DNA from: Bigelowiella natans CCMP2755
Lineage: Eukaryota; Cercozoa; Chlorarachniophyceae
Assembly (NCBI GenBank): GCA_000320545.1
Contig: ADNK01001475.1
Coordinates: forward strand, 1-64,000
Reading direction: 5' to 3'
DNA: 64,000 bases
Program-made: the position numbers and the translations under genes
Part shown: one piece after another, positions 10,640 to 23,117 of the stretch
How positions within the stretch are numbered: position 1 is the first letter of the stretch
Layout: each line of letters opens with the position of its first letter
The notes under the pieces: generated by a model
Told to the model about the DNA's origin: nothing
Database searches by the model: none
What the model saw: only the letters and a program-made list of their open reading frames with translations

Positions 10640-12285
10640 CACCATCGAAACAGCACAGAGCCATAGCTGTTAGTATCGCTGGCGACATTGGAAAAGAAGA
10701 GGAAGAAGAAGGAGGGGTTGACGGTAGTCTAGCAAGGGGAAGAGGGAGAGAAGAGAGGGGACAGGAAGGAAAAGATAGGGAAGAAGGTCTAGTTGTGAAC
10801 GGAAGAAAGATCTTCAGTACAGGTAATGACCAAGACTGTTTATCACATTGTATCCAATTCGAACTGACAATATGTGCTCACTTTCACCTCTTCACCAACG
10901 TAAGGGCATCACAAACATGTGTTTAATATTTTAGAAGCCCACTTTATCCCTGACCAGCGCCCTTAAAATATAAATAAGCAAGCTTTCAGCAGCATGGTAT
11001 CCCTAATCTCGATAGATAAACATTAGGCAGCAACCCACATTTACAGCAGACTCTCCTTCCTCAATATGATAGATAAACACTAGGCAGCGGCCCACATTTA
11101 AAGCAGACTCTTCTTCCTCAATATGAGAGATAGAGGAAAGTCTAACATCGGTGGTGGTGTTTTTAAAAACATAGGGCCAATGTTGTACAAATCGTAACGG
11201 AAGTGTACAAGCTGGACCAGGGTTTCCAGAGAAATGGGCTTTTACACACAATGGGGCCTATAGTTCGAACGGCGATATACCAACTGTGAGGAGGCTCACT
11301 GAATGTGTCTTAGATAAACCGTGTTCCAGTGCTTTGGTAGTAGTAAATCATTCCCTTTATGCACTCCTTCTGACATACTCGAATATGTAAAGACGTGTGC
11401 ACTTCCTATTCAACATACTTTTCTTCTAGCCTTTTTTTTTTATGTCCACATTGCATTTCTGAATAATATCTACGTTAGTTTCTTGGGAATTCTATTTCGG
11501 GTACAGATGGGAAAATGATTAAATTTCATCGGATAAGAAGACGCATAGAAATCTGTACAAAGAAGGACTTGGAGCCTTCCAAAGGCGGAGTCGTGACAAC
11601 GTAAGTCTGTGCGCATCAAGGAAAGTATCAAAACAGTAGTATGTGCTTGGTGGTAGTAGAAATAATCATGGGGTGATATGGGGAAGAAGAAGACGGAAAC
11701 CTAGAATGAAAAGGCTATTTCTTAAATTGATTGAATTTGAACTTATGTTGTATCACAGTCCGGTCAGCGCAATCCATTCAGACGTGCTGATAATCACAAT
11801 CTGCCCCATCAAGAAGACGACGCTAACAAGCACGATAGAGAAATGCGTTAGATTTATATGGTAGTAATGTGCACGAAAACTTGGTTGAACATTATTTATG
11901 AAAATTCGCTGATGTACATATTAGGCATGCGAGTGGGAAGGGCCATAACATCCTAATTCACAGCAAAAATCGCAAACACCAAACAGAATCATGGAGCATA
12001 GCAATAGCATGTGGTTGTTTAATGAAGATGCACAGCTGGAGTTTAAAAAAGGCACTTCACGCCATTAAGACACAATCACCCGAAGTTGAACTCTCATTTG
12101 AACTTGGAAGCCATCTCCAAGATTATGAGAAATCTTTATTTAAGAAAAGGGTAAACGATGGTAGCAGGTCACCCTCAAGCCCCAAAAGACCTTCAATTTC
12201 TAGCACTTTAGCAAGGACGCCAGAGCAGTTAAATCCTGTCATTAACCTGAATTTTCAAAACGACACGTCGATAGAATCTCATTGA
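10640..12285 (+). CDS. Dual-specificity phosphatase-fold protein, catalytically dead (5' end missing)
   Basis: Four in-phase exons: 10640-10822, 11507-11600, 11660-11860 and 11925-12285 (stop TGA). The C-terminal half follows the dual-specificity phosphatase (DSP) pattern: SAIHSDVLIITICPIKK (beta strand and Asp-loop region), then EKCVRFIWHASGKGHNILIH (the helix and strand leading into the P-loop), then WSIAIACGCLMKMHSWSLKK and ALHAIKTQSPEV (the helices after the P-loop). Active DSPs have HC-x5-R at the P-loop; here it is H-S-K-N-R-K-H-Q, so both the nucleophilic Cys and the Arg at +6 are absent. A substrate-binding or scaffolding pseudophosphatase is the best guess. The first exon (10640) is Glu/Gly/Arg-rich and needs an upstream exon I did not find. 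The tail is Ser/Pro-rich. Confidence 0.6.
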
Positions 12286-13476
12286 AATCATCACGACCAA
12301 ATTTGAAAAATGGTGTCCTTTTTTGGACCTACCTGCATGAACCTCTAAAGGCGCCATATGGCGTTCCAATCAGATCGCAGCTCCTGAACGAGCAAACAAC
12401 AGAGAATTTTGCACTGGACGACGCTCTGTGAAGGTGCTCATCAGAGCAATGGGCCACAACAACATGAACGCACATGCAACACATGCATGCTAGCATGCTG
12501 TCGTCTAGCTATGGCAACAGTCATGCACTAGCTACGTTCATGGGGGCTATGCGATGGGATGCATGGAATAAGCAGGCGAAGATGAGCTGGGAGCAGGCTA
12601 GCAGGGCCCTGCGCCAATCGAAAAATTGATGCTTTTGCTTGCGCACCACCGTGGATGGACAATGTGTGTAATGTGCGTGCATGGCCACACGCGTTATGTG
12701 GTGCATGGGCTGTGCATTGGATTCGACTTGCCAAGCCGCAGCATGATTTTTGTTTCTCCCAGCTGCGCTACTTTATCATTGCATGTGTACGATGTGAACG
12801 CAGTAGTACTGGTTTCGATCACGATGCGATGGAATTTGAGAGCACATTTTCTTTGAGCATGATTGGCACCAGAGTGACGCTAGCTCCGTGCGCGCGGTAG
12901 CAAGTACACCACGCTGTAGACGACAGCACAGCCATTCGCGCACATGCTCTTATCTAATTGTATGTTTGCTGTAGACAGCACAGCCATTCGCACATGCTCT
13001 CATATCTAATTGTATGTTTGCGTAAAGTAAGCCCACCTCAACTCTAGCAGCTACTTCAAACAGCGACATACATGTTATTTTTCCTGGTTAGATGATATGG
13101 ATTTCCGATTGAGATCATTCGGGGCAAATTTCGTACATTAAGCTGCTTTGCCAAGCACATTGTTGTACAGCTTGGGACAAAGAGTCCGGACTTGAATTGA
13201 TAATCAACAATAAAATTCAGGCTGATAGAATGTTAATACCACTTACAGAGTGGCTTAAACTTCCAAAATAATTACTATGTTGTTGTGCTAATAATGATAA
13301 ACAGCTTATCTATTTTGAGGTGCCATCGATAGATATTTCACTTTTTCGCTACTACTATACAGGTGAGGATAACGAGGGAAATCAATTAGTGATCTCCTAC
13401 CATAAATTCAGAACTTTGAATGTAATGTTGCTTTCAACTCTTTGATACTCGAGTTTTATGTCCAAAATTTTGAGAA
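12286..13476. other. Intergenic region with a 55-bp tandem duplication
   Basis: No gene supported. From about 12430 to 12960 the DNA is rich in tgcatg, gctagc and gcgc words like the island at 29-34 kb; the overlapping short ORFs there (12521-12900) look like noise. A tandem duplication lies at about 12913-13021, with units beginning gctgtagac and ending ctaattgtatgtttg, differing by small indels. Confidence 0.5.
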
Positions 13477-13731
13477 TCAGAAGGAGTGAAATCGATTGTT
13501 TTCTTCTTCATCGTCGTCCTCATATGTGTCTTCAACAGGGGAAAAGCAGCAACAAAGAGAGCGGATATTCTCTACGATATCTTCATATCTGCATAAAAAA
13601 ACATTGTAGTTTCCATACAATATTAGTTCATATATAAATGTCAGAACTGATGGTGTTAGACACAACATTCGTTGATGATATAAAATCATATATTAGGAGA
13701 TGAAGAGAGTATGCATTAATCCAAAAGTTGC

Positions 13732-13764
<33 letters not shown>

Positions 13765-14236
13765 ATAAATGAATAATATAAACTATGTCCAAATCAACCG
13801 ACAGGTTCTCTTACATGGGTAGGAGAGCTGTGGAGACAGTCTGCCATTTCTCCAGCTTAGATTCACTACTTTCAGTACTAGATTGCATCATCGTCTTATT
13901 ATCATTATTCCAAAATGAGGTAAAATATGATGGCAGAATCCATCTCCAACAGGAACAGCAGGAAGTGCCTCCTTCTTTTACAAAACTGCCATCTTCTTCA
14001 AGATCCTTCCCATATGATGCATTATCAAAAGCGTTGTAGTTGTTGCTTCTGTTGCTATTACAAGATACATTATCGAATGCGTGCTCCTTTGGTAGCTTAT
14101 TCTTCTTCATCGGGATAATCTGCTTACAAGTACTCTGATGAGACAGAATAATGAAAATGGAGTGAATTTGAAGATGGAAGTGAAGAATGCTGCCGAGAGC
14201 AGCATCCATCTATTGCCTAGTGCAGATTTTATGGGC

Positions 14237-14268
<32 letters not shown>

Positions 14269-14369
14269 ATAATGATGGTGATGATGATAGTAGTGGTGGT
14301 GATGAATAAAAGTTTAAAAATTCATACAAATGTGCAACACTAATGACTGTTAAGTACGAGGAAGACGGA

Positions 14370-14408
<39 letters not shown>

Positions 14409-14596
14409 AAACATACACAATTCTTCCTCCAGCAGCAGCAAGAGCAGCAGGAACAACTTCTATATAAGGCTGAGAGAAAAGGCAATCTTGGCGCCATTGC
14501 AATTAAGTAAACCACGACAATGCTTCCAGAGTATACAACGGCATGTAGCACCACGCACGCTAAAACGAATAGGAAGGTATTGCGAGGAAGAAGTGC
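13477..14596 (-). CDS. Single-TM, Cys-rich, acidic-tail protein (5' end missing)
   Basis: Three exons splice in phase on the minus strand: 14417-14596, 13815-14134 and 13477-13588 (stop). The first encodes a strong hydrophobic helix (NTFLFVLACVVLHAVVYSG and SIVVVYLIA) followed by a Cys cluster (SCSCCSCCCWRKNC), which could be a palmitoylation site next to the membrane. The second is polar with another Cys pair (TSCCSCW). The last contains SLCCCFSPVEDTYEDDDEEE and ends NRFHSF. Membrane anchoring is inferred from the sequence; no family was recognised. An upstream exon is required. It might be the 3' part of a longer gene, but the MAPEG-like gene upstream appears to end separately at 15427. Confidence 0.5.
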
Positions 14597-14654
14597 CTGA
14601 TGATAATGAGCAGAAGAAAATACCAAAAATGACGTATTACAGATAGTAATAAAA

Positions 14655-14691
<37 letters not shown>

Positions 14692-15426
14692 GCCTCTCGT
14701 TGGATGTCCAGGGTCAAGTGAGAGCAATGCTGCCCAATAGCATCTACTAATTTCCTCGGTGAGTGTAGGACAACACAACACCCTTTTGATGCAGCAATAT
14801 AATGCTTTTGTTGTTGTCCGTCGTTATCTTCTTCATAGTTTTCCCATGATAATATTAGTACCAATTGGTCATCATCATCATCACCATCACCAATCCTTCC
14901 CCTTCTACCTCTATCTCCATCTCTATATATCTTTACTATTATATACCCGCTACTGCTAGTACTCTCACGATCTTATGTGGCATTAGTAGCTAAATATTTA
15001 ATAAGACTACCATATGGAACTTCGTGCCAAATATTAGTAGCCAAAGCAAACTAACCTATGGATTGATAAGTAGGCGTAGATTAACCTATGGATTGATAAG
15101 TAGGCGTAGATTTCATTGAGAAGAAAGGAGGGGAAATAGAGTGATTGCTGCTGTTGTTATTGATGATGATGAATTTGACATAATAGTTGATTCGTACGAA
15201 GAGAGTATTTGAGGAGAGGAAGAGGGAAAAATATCTATTTCCTGGGGAAACAATGAGATCACAGATACTACACATCATTTTGTTTGCATTTTCTTCCAGA
15301 AATATGATTCTCCAATATCATCAAGTTAAGTTATCAGTTATCACTCTTGGGATAATGATTTATTTAACAGTAACAGCTCATCATATTCTGCACCAGTAAT
15401 GATCGGTCGATCAGTATAACACACAT
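14597..15426. other. Gap with repeats between two minus-strand genes
   Basis: Contains the (GT)n tract 14655-14688 and a perfect 30-bp tandem duplication at 15052-15111 (taacctatgg ... gcgtagat, two copies). A minus-strand stretch (14690-14800) reading LTEEISRCYWAALLSLDPGH looks coding and could be the missing 5' exon of the gene at 13477-14596, but no donor fits. Confidence 0.4.
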
Positions 15427-15477
15427 CAGTTGTACTGACAACCAATACCCTCCTTTTGAATCCTTAAAGCTGCTCCT

Positions 15478-15516
<39 letters not shown>

Positions 15517-16279
15517 GACTACCAATATTACTACCAGTAGTAGTACCTTGATGTAGTTAAGCACTATATAGCATGGCTGCAAGCTAAGTTCTACACGATA
15601 GTTCCAACCCCCTTTCAAGGACCACATTACAGGATACATTGACCGGAAAAATACATAAACCAGTCCTGCCTTCCCCCCCCCTTCTGCGGATACGAATAAG
15701 CTGTACATCCACAGAAGGCCTTTAAAAGAGAACAATGTGATATACTAATACAATGTTGATAATAACAATTTTGATGACTGACTCCTTTTACCAGTAGCTT
15801 GTGCTTTGTGTTCATGGTTAATATAATACTATGTCGTTTGTGTTCATGGTTAATATATAAAAGAGACACAGTATTATACTACGACTCTATACATAGTTAA
15901 ATACTGATGCTGTCTGGTTGGCTGGTGCTGGTGCTGGTGATTGACGACGATAGTGGCGTGATCATACTACTGATGCTTATAATAAAGATGTAAATACCGA
16001 GAAAGAGAGCTGTAGACTCAGTAAAATTCCCCACTGTACGATCTGCAAGTTCTAGATGTCTCTTCAAGTGACTGAAGTTAGTGAACATCTCTCCTAATTT
16101 GATGACCGCTGTAAGAATAATAAGCGAGGAAAGAAAGTAAAGGAAGATAGGAAAGATAGAAAATTAGAGGGTCTCATACATCATCATAATGATTAGGGAC
16201 ATGGAAAATTAAACCTTAAAATCAAGTTCTAAAAGCAAATAATTCAAACAACAGAGAGGGAGGAGAAGCTGCTGCTTTT

Positions 16280-16312
<33 letters not shown>

Positions 16313-16325
16313 AACTACTACTACA

Positions 16326-16363
<38 letters not shown>

Positions 16364-16876
16364 CGATTTATTAATCATATAATCCTGCTTTATATCTCCT
16401 TTTTAATTGAATGTTGCATGCAAACGTTCATCATCCCCATCTTTATGATCTTCTTTCATCGATTATACCGTGAGCGACAAGGGCCGTTTCACACAGGAAG
16501 AAGTGAAGTAAAGTTGCCAGAACAACGAATGAGAAGTCCTGGTCAACATTCGGTCGCATATAGTTCCACCTCTCCGGCGATGAAGACACAGGGCTACTGC
16601 CTCTCGTTTTGTACATCATTGATTCTCCAGGACGTAGCATCGCTTTGAGCGAAAATTGCAACATCTGATTTCTTCCCCCGACTCGATTCAAAAACTTATT
16701 TTCTAAATTAACCAAACAAGATCGAATGATGAAGGGAATCATTTAGCACATAAACTGTCTAGGCATTAATACCACATACATATTGACTTTACCCTTCCTC
16801 TCTGCAAAGCAGCAAACTAGCAGTCTTCGGAGAGATGACTGGTCAATGAATTTGAGTACCACAAGCCCGAAATATC
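15427..16876 (-). CDS. MAPEG-family-like membrane protein (5' end missing)
   Basis: Five in-phase exons on the minus strand: 16793-16876, 16469-16702, 15998-16108, 15547-15719 and 15427-15452 (stop). A hydrophobic helix (FSFVVLATLLHFFLCETALV) is followed by ELADRTVGNFTESTALFLGL and LWMYSLFVSAEGGGKAGLVY, then VFFRSMYPVMW. The spacing R-x2-x-N-x-x-E, a hydrophobic helix, then R-x-x-Y matches the MAPEG fold (membrane-associated eicosanoid and glutathione metabolism), whose conserved elements are the R...N..E motif at the end of helix 1/2 and a later R-x-x-Y. MAPEG members are usually about 150 residues; the N-terminal part here is longer. The start was not found. Assignment rests on this motif only, so activity is not claimed. 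Confidence 0.5.
15479..15517. repeat. (CTA)n trinucleotide microsatellite
   Basis: Run of about 12 CTA units in an intron of the MAPEG-like gene. Other long TAC/GTA tracts: 16279-16361, 21694-21710, 23081-23111, 24119-24151, 24205-24229, 24297-24324, 27365-27394, 27519-27548, 39776-39848, 40335-40367, 42364-42392, 42736-42763, 44745-44775, 47466-47490, 53223-53257, 60056-60088, 60517-60546 and 61702-61754. They are a signature of the long introns here. Confidence 0.9.
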
Positions 16877-17178
16877 CTAAAGGCCTAAGGAGACATGTTT
16901 TCTCCCTACGACATATAAATGTATTTGTCGCTGCCTTTTAATTGGGAGATATTTTTGCGCTTGTTGGAGTTCGTGTCACGTAGCCAGCAACCAAAAGATA
17001 AGTTGGTTCTTCACAAAGATGTGTACGACACACGATTACAAAAGGACGGAATAATTTCCCTACGACATGATTTTGTTGTTAATTATTTGTTTTTTAAGCA
17101 CTTTTAGCCCTCCCTTTTATTGTTCGTTTCGAAGAAAAACCAAGAGTAGGTTAAGTTAGATCTAGTAGATCTAGTACG

Positions 17179-17440
17179 AGTAGTTCGATGCTTCTTTGGC
17201 AGAAAACTGAAATAATACAACAATAACAACAACAATGATAGATATCGGTAGGAAGAAGTCGTAGATTAGTGAGTAGTTCGATGTTTCTTTGGCAGAAAAC
17301 TGAAAATGATATAACAATAATAACAACAACAATGATAGATATCGGTAGGAAGAAGTCATAGATTAGTGAGTAGTTGGATGTTTCTTTGGCAGAAAGCTGA
17401 AAATGATATAACAACAATAACAACAACAATGATAGATATC
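17179..17440. repeat. Three-copy minisatellite, unit about 90 bp
   Basis: Three imperfect copies of a unit that starts gagtagttcgatg (gttggatg in copy 3), continues tttctttggcagaaaactgaa, then an (AAC/AAT) run, and ends gatagatatcggtaggaag. Copy lengths differ through the internal trinucleotide run. Frames through it are open on the minus strand only because the unit lacks stops. Confidence 0.85.
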
Positions 17441-17869
17441 GGTCGGCGTCTATTGCACATGATGTCTACCAAAAGTTCACCCCTCGGCTAAATAGATGAT
17501 CATCATCCAAGATCAACACGGAGAGGAGGAGGAGGAGAAGGAGAAGGAGAAGGAGGAGGAAAAGGAGGAGGAGGAGGAGGACCTAGTAATAAGATGACTA
17601 CTCATTTACCCCCTCTCCCTTCTCCATGTGTACGTTCCTGGTCCTCCTGCTACTACTTTTGGACTGCTGTAGTATCCCTCCCCGTCTTTACTGCTCCCGT
17701 GAATGAGATGACACGATCATCGTGATTGCAATACGTTACTACAGTCAACTTCATTCTGCAACGATAACATTACTGGAAATATTCAAAACATCACTTATTA
17801 TGCACTGCAGCGAGAAAGTAATAATTAGAAATTCATGCTTTGTCACCTGTAAAGTATAGTTGTTGGGGT

Positions 17870-17931
17870 TCGGAAGGAGGAGGAGGAGGAGGAGGAGGAG
17901 GAGGAGGAGGAGGAGGAGGAGGAGGAGGAGC
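17870..17931. repeat. (AGG)n purine tract
   Basis: About 62 nt of nearly pure AGG on the plus strand, followed directly by ctgtctaac and then a C/T-rich stretch (17941-17975). An uninterrupted homopurine strand of this length, with a pyrimidine-rich neighbour, can form triplex or G-quadruplex structure. A shorter impure AGG/AAG tract lies at 17519-17581. Confidence 0.9.
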
Positions 17932-18304
17932 TGTCTAACCCCCCCCCTTCCTCCCCCTCTCTTTCCTCTATCTCTTCTTTATTTTTAACCACAAACATTG
18001 ATTCAGTTGTAGTACAGCCATTATAGTAGTAGTAGTGGAACAGAGAAGAATGAAGATGTTTTCAAAAACATATAACAACAACAGCCGCTGCACTGAATCG
18101 GCAGACCGAAAGTGCGACTACTACCGGAAGCAAAGGGAAAAGAAGAAGAAGAAGATGAAGAAGAAGAAGAACACACGCTGTGAAGTGTTTTCGGTAAGGA
18201 GTAACATGAATGTTGGACTAATGAATTATACATTGCTGCTCCATTTTTCATCGTCTCCATTCTATTATCAATTATCCAGTAGTTAGATACTCATCCTCCT
18301 ATCT

Positions 18305-18402
18305 CCTCTCTTTCTTCCTTCTATCATCGATTATCCAGAAGTCGTCGCTGATACTTCTCTTTCCTTCTATCATCAATTATCCAGAAATCGTCGCTGATAC
18401 TT
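18305..18402. repeat. Tandem duplication of about 46 bp
   Basis: Two adjacent copies of a segment ttctatcatc(g/a)attatccaga followed by agtcgtcgctgatacttctc, with one small difference. Neighbouring tattatcaattatccag at about 18265 is a third partial copy. Confidence 0.75.
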
Positions 18403-18686
18403 CTCCTGGCTCTAAGCACTACTCTCTGTTGCTACAGAGGATTCGATGAAGAAGAAGATGATGCTGCTTCTGCAATAATAATAGGGAATAATGCAAATCA
18501 GCAGGAGCAGAAGCAAAAATCATCGCCTATCTATACCATGAAGAAGAAATGTGGATGGTATTAATTAAGTATCTAGCCGTACATTGAATGAACAAGCCGT
18601 AAATGCGCCAAACACATTCGACTATACGCTAGTACTGAAATATAAGGTTACATCATGTCTATTGATGATATTGATCCCGTACCTTA

Positions 18687-18727
<41 letters not shown>

Positions 18728-18879
18728 GTCCCCATGCTTCTCACTCTCTCTCCACCCCCCCCTCCTACTCTATGCCCCCATACTCACTCACATGATCATA
18801 TGTTCTTATGGTCCTTATTCCTTCTTCTTCTTGTTCTTCTCTTCTTCTTGTTCTTCTCTTCTTCTTCTTTTTCATAATG

Positions 18880-19079
18880 TCCACTGCAGTTACCAATCAA
18901 GTAGGGTTCGTCGTCGTCGTGTTGTTTCACAAACTTCTTTCTCTGCCCCTCCTCCTCCTCCTCCTCCAAATGCCCAGAGCACAACCGTGTATGCAAACGT
19001 TGGCAAACAAAGAAAGCAGGTCCAAATTATGGCCGTTTTTCTACCGATGCTCACAAGAGGTGAGGGAGGCAGCTAGTAA
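18880..19079 (+). pseudogene. GRF-type zinc-finger segment with an apparent one-base frameshift
   Basis: From 18971 the plus strand reads CPEHNRVCKRWQTKKAGPNY then GRF, the first two thirds of a GRF zinc finger (Cys, His or Cys, a basic stretch, GPNxGR, then FYxC). In family members GR is followed at once by aromatic-Tyr-x-Cys. Here FFYRCSQE is present but in the next frame; the switch falls in a T run (19036-19040) that would need one more T. GRF fingers occur at the ends of APE2, NEIL3, TTF2 and TOP3 proteins and bind single-stranded DNA. After the switch the frame reaches a stop at about 19079. It is either a sequencing or assembly error in the homopolymer or a broken gene. The 5' part was not assembled. 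Confidence 0.55.
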
Positions 19080-20313
19080 TCACTGAAAATAACAGTAGCA
19101 GCAGCAGGAGAGCTTATTCTTGAATTCTGTTAGATAATACATGATGATCATATGTTAGTAATGATGGTGCTTGGTATTGTTTCCAATATTGTTGTCGTGT
19201 TGGTAGTGATGATGATATTTATGTTTGATGATCGATCATATTTGTTGATGGTAGTTAGTTGCTATTATACGGTTTGTGTTTCATGCGGAAAATATCGTGA
19301 AGTAAAAGCAACAGAAATAGTAATTACAGTAAGTAGTACCATTACTACTACTATATAGTAGTAGTAATGGTAATAATTATAACAATAAAACTACTTTTCC
19401 CATGAGGTATATGTGGCGGTGAGTTATTAAAATGGTGGCCTGATGTGATGATTCGATCTGTTCGATGATATGTCTTTATCTACCATATTGATGATGCACA
19501 ACGAACAACAGGAGAGAAGATGCAATTTCTTTGCATGGTCTACTACTCCTACTGCAACTACAACAACAACAACAACAACTGCTACTACTACTACTGGTGA
19601 CAAACAGTCACCTCACACTAAAACAAAAGGGGAAGAGAAGAAAGAAGAGGAGGAATCAACTACAACAAATGATAAATTCAGGAAAACAAGCAGCAGGATA
19701 ATGATGATAAGTGGTTCCACTGCTAAAGCTAATTCTACTACTATAAGTGCTACTACTCTTCTTTCTAATCATCATCATCCTCTATCGCCACTCCAACCAC
19801 CTACCCTCCAAAATCCGTATCAAAAAAAGAAGCAGCGAATTAGAGGAGGAGAGCACGAAAAGAGAGGTAGAAGAGGGCCTCATTTCAGAGAAAGCAAAGG
19901 AGGAGGAGGAGGAGGGGAAGGAAGGGGGGGAGGGGGAAGGCGGCGAAAAAGCAGCAGCAGCCCTCCCACAAAAGGTGGTAGTAATTATAAAATCGATATA
20001 TTTTTACATTCCTTCCTTTCCTCCCTCTTTGCAATCTTTTGTTTTGTTGGCCATGTATTGCATGTACTTCATTGTTGCTAGTAGTATGAACAACATCCCA
20101 TCATCATTATCGGTATTCATTGTGATCATCATCACCATCATACGTTACTATATACTCATTTCACTGTTTAAGATACTAGTCCTTCCATTGTCCTCATCTG
20201 TTTTGAGAACATTTTTACATTGCTCGTGGTTTCAATTTTAATATCCACTCCTCAATTTCTTCTTAAATACATTATCATTAGCACCACCACCACCACCACC
20301 ACCACCAGCAACT
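19080..20313. other. Gap upstream of TOP3, with one long low-complexity ORF
   Basis: An exon-like piece at about 19262-19327 (reading TVCVSCGKYREVKATEIVIT) ends at a strong donor (ACA|gtaagt). A plus-strand ORF at 19470-20081 is Thr-, Lys-, Gly- and Ser-rich (MSLSTILMMHNEQQERRCNF at its start) and could be a separate small protein or an N-terminal exon of TOP3. Its composition follows AAC, GGA and ACT repeats, so I give it little weight. Confidence 0.35.
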
Positions 20314-20705
20314 ATGCTGAAGAAGATGAATTCCAAGATCCCAGTAAACAATGCAGGCTCTACAACTACCACGCGCTGTAGAGGACGAGGAGGCCAAAAA
20401 ATAGGAAGAGGAGAGAGGGGGGGGACAAAACGAGGAGGGCACAATGACTTCTCATTTGAGAAAAGGAGGAAGAGTCCATCATCATCATCATCATCATCAT
20501 CAAAGTCAATGAAGAAACAACCTCGGAATGGACTTATTCTTTGTATTGCGGAGAAACCCTCTGTCGCACGTGCAATTGCTACCGTGCTAAATGACGACGT
20601 CAAGCAAAAACAAGAACAACAAAACGAACACTACGATAGAGAGAAAAAGCAGAGGATATTTGGGGAATTCTATGACAGTGTCAATCGAATTTGTAGCCGT
20701 GGAGA

Positions 20706-20737
<32 letters not shown>

Positions 20738-21676
20738 CTTCTTCTTCCTCAATAATGAAGAAAAGAAAAGGACTAGCAAAATACAATCCGGTGAGAGATG
20801 ATTAGAGCATCAACTAAAACATTCATCAAAGGCATCTCAGCAGATACAACATATGCTGCTGCTGTTGGTTCTACATACTCCTAGAATACTTAGTATTTGT
20901 TGTAAGACTTGTGAGTCTGCAAAGAGAGTAGTATCAAAAACATTCTAATACTATTGTTATTTGTTTTCCTCAACTACTTTTTCCATATTGCTACATCTTG
21001 TAATAAATACGACATTACAATTATTGGATATTATCAATATCTGTATATACTATTTCTGTTTCTACCACCATCTTGCACGCACACAAATATGATGGACATT
21101 GTCTACAGTGACAAAATCAACACTAAGTACTCCATTCCTTTCATCATCATCATCATCATCATCATCGTCACATTGGTAATACTTGTTGTGTGCATGTAGG
21201 TGTTTGATCTTGTATGGCAGGGATATCACGTATCTGTGACCTCGGTTTTAGGGCATATCATGAATATGGATTTTAAAGAGTGAGTGTGTTGTGTGATGAT
21301 AATGATGATGATGATGATGATGATGATAACCATGGCACGCATATGAAAAGATATTATACATTGTTGGTATTATTATTAATATTTACAGATGATTAATAGA
21401 TATGAACTACTAACACTACAATCTATCTATCTTTCTAAATATTATCATTGGGGATGTTATCAGATCAAGATACGCTATAGGTGGAGGGGGGTGGGGAAGT
21501 GTGGATCCAAAGCTCCTATTTGGGGCAAAAGTGCACAAGCTTATTCCTAAGGACATGTTAAAAACCGTGGAGAACATCAAGGTAGTAGTAGTAGTAGTAG
21601 TAATGGATGGTAATAAGAAAAGTAGTACTGGTACTGCTGCGACTACTATTATCACTACTTGTAGAACTGATGCTAT

Positions 21677-21708
<32 letters not shown>

Positions 21709-21816
21709 AGCTACTTGACACTGCTGCTACTATCCATTTATTGAATTATTACTCTTGTACGAAATTAGAGACTATAAGCAATGCTAATAATCACGCATTC
21801 ATCATGCTATCTTCTG

Positions 21817-21850
<34 letters not shown>

Positions 21851-22135
21851 TTCATGGTAGAAAGAGGCTCAAAGATGTTCCCACGTGATATTATTTTTGG
21901 ATTGTGATAGAGAGGGGGAGAATATTGCTGCTGAGGTGGTATACATGTCTTGCGATTAGAATATTGATCAGAAAAAGAGAAGAAGAAGAAGAAGACTCAC
22001 TAGAGCCCCAATCAATCGTTATTACGCTACTGCCTACCTACCTACCAACCATTAGTTTCTCATCAATCCTTGTAGTAGAAGACCATAATAACAATAATAA
22101 TACCCTACTACTTACTACCCTTACAAACACCATGG

Positions 22136-22168
<33 letters not shown>

Positions 22169-22251
22169 TCAATAATAATAATAACACTCCTTCTTCCCTC
22201 CCTTCTCCCTTACTTCTGTCATTGTGCAATTATTATTGTTCCCCATTCATT

Positions 22252-22283
<32 letters not shown>

Positions 22284-22305
22284 TTATTCTCTCTCTCCCT
22301 CTCTC

Positions 22306-22350
<45 letters not shown>

Positions 22351-22647
22351 TCCTACTTCTACTACTCTCTATTCTTCTTCTTCTTCAACATCATAGGTAG
22401 CTGCAGCGTGTGTACAAGCAAATCCCAGTCTAGGAGTCGAGAATCGTATCGCACGTGCTTTCTTCTCCTCCTTATCCCCAAATGAAATACGGTTGTGTGC
22501 GTGCGTGTGTGTGTGTGTGTGTGTGTGTGCGCACGTGTGTGTATATTATCATCGCTTGATGAAAGTGATGAAAAACAAACAATCAGCAAATTCCTGACTT
22601 TCTCGTGCATACTCAGTAGTAGTATGTTTGCTACTACTACTACAGCA

Positions 22648-22692
<45 letters not shown>

Positions 22693-23080
22693 TGGCCTCT
22701 CTTTAAGAGGGATGTAGGGCACATATTTTAATTTATTATTGATGTCATTTATCATTTGTCTTTGGTGCCGTATTTGTGTTCTTATAATCGTCTTCTTCTT
22801 CATCTTCTTCTCATTCAGAAAAGCTATGAGAATGCCTGGGAGATTGAAATATGAGTTTGCTTACGCTGTAGATGCGAGGAGAGAAGTAGACTTAAGACTT
22901 GGAGCGGTTAGTGCTATTTTTTGTGTTGATGTGATATTATCTAAGACAAAAATGATGACAGCCCTTCTCCTTATCTTTCTTCTTCATCATCATCACCATC
23001 TTCTTCTTCTTTTGTGCAACTATCTATTTATCAAGACGATGGTATTTTAAATGATTCATCATTATCCCTAGAAAGTATTG

Positions 23081-23117
<37 letters not shown>

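Larger units (their letters stand above)
16877..18879. other. Repeat-rich interval with no firm gene
   Basis: Holds a threefold minisatellite (17179-17440), a purine tract (17870-17931), a duplicated segment (18305-18402) and a (CT)n tract (18690-18724). Two overlapping ORFs at 16919-17107 (plus) and its antisense (reading KLFRPFVIVCRTHLCEEPTY) both look coding-like; I cannot choose. A Lys-rich plus-strand segment at 18035-18200 ends at a good gtaagg donor and may be an exon of the gene leading to the GRF finger at 18970. Confidence 0.4.

Noticed and set aside
22362-22803. Minus-strand ORFs with Tyr-Ile runs
   Set aside because: They read through a (TA)n tract and the antisense of TOP3 introns and exons 5-6.
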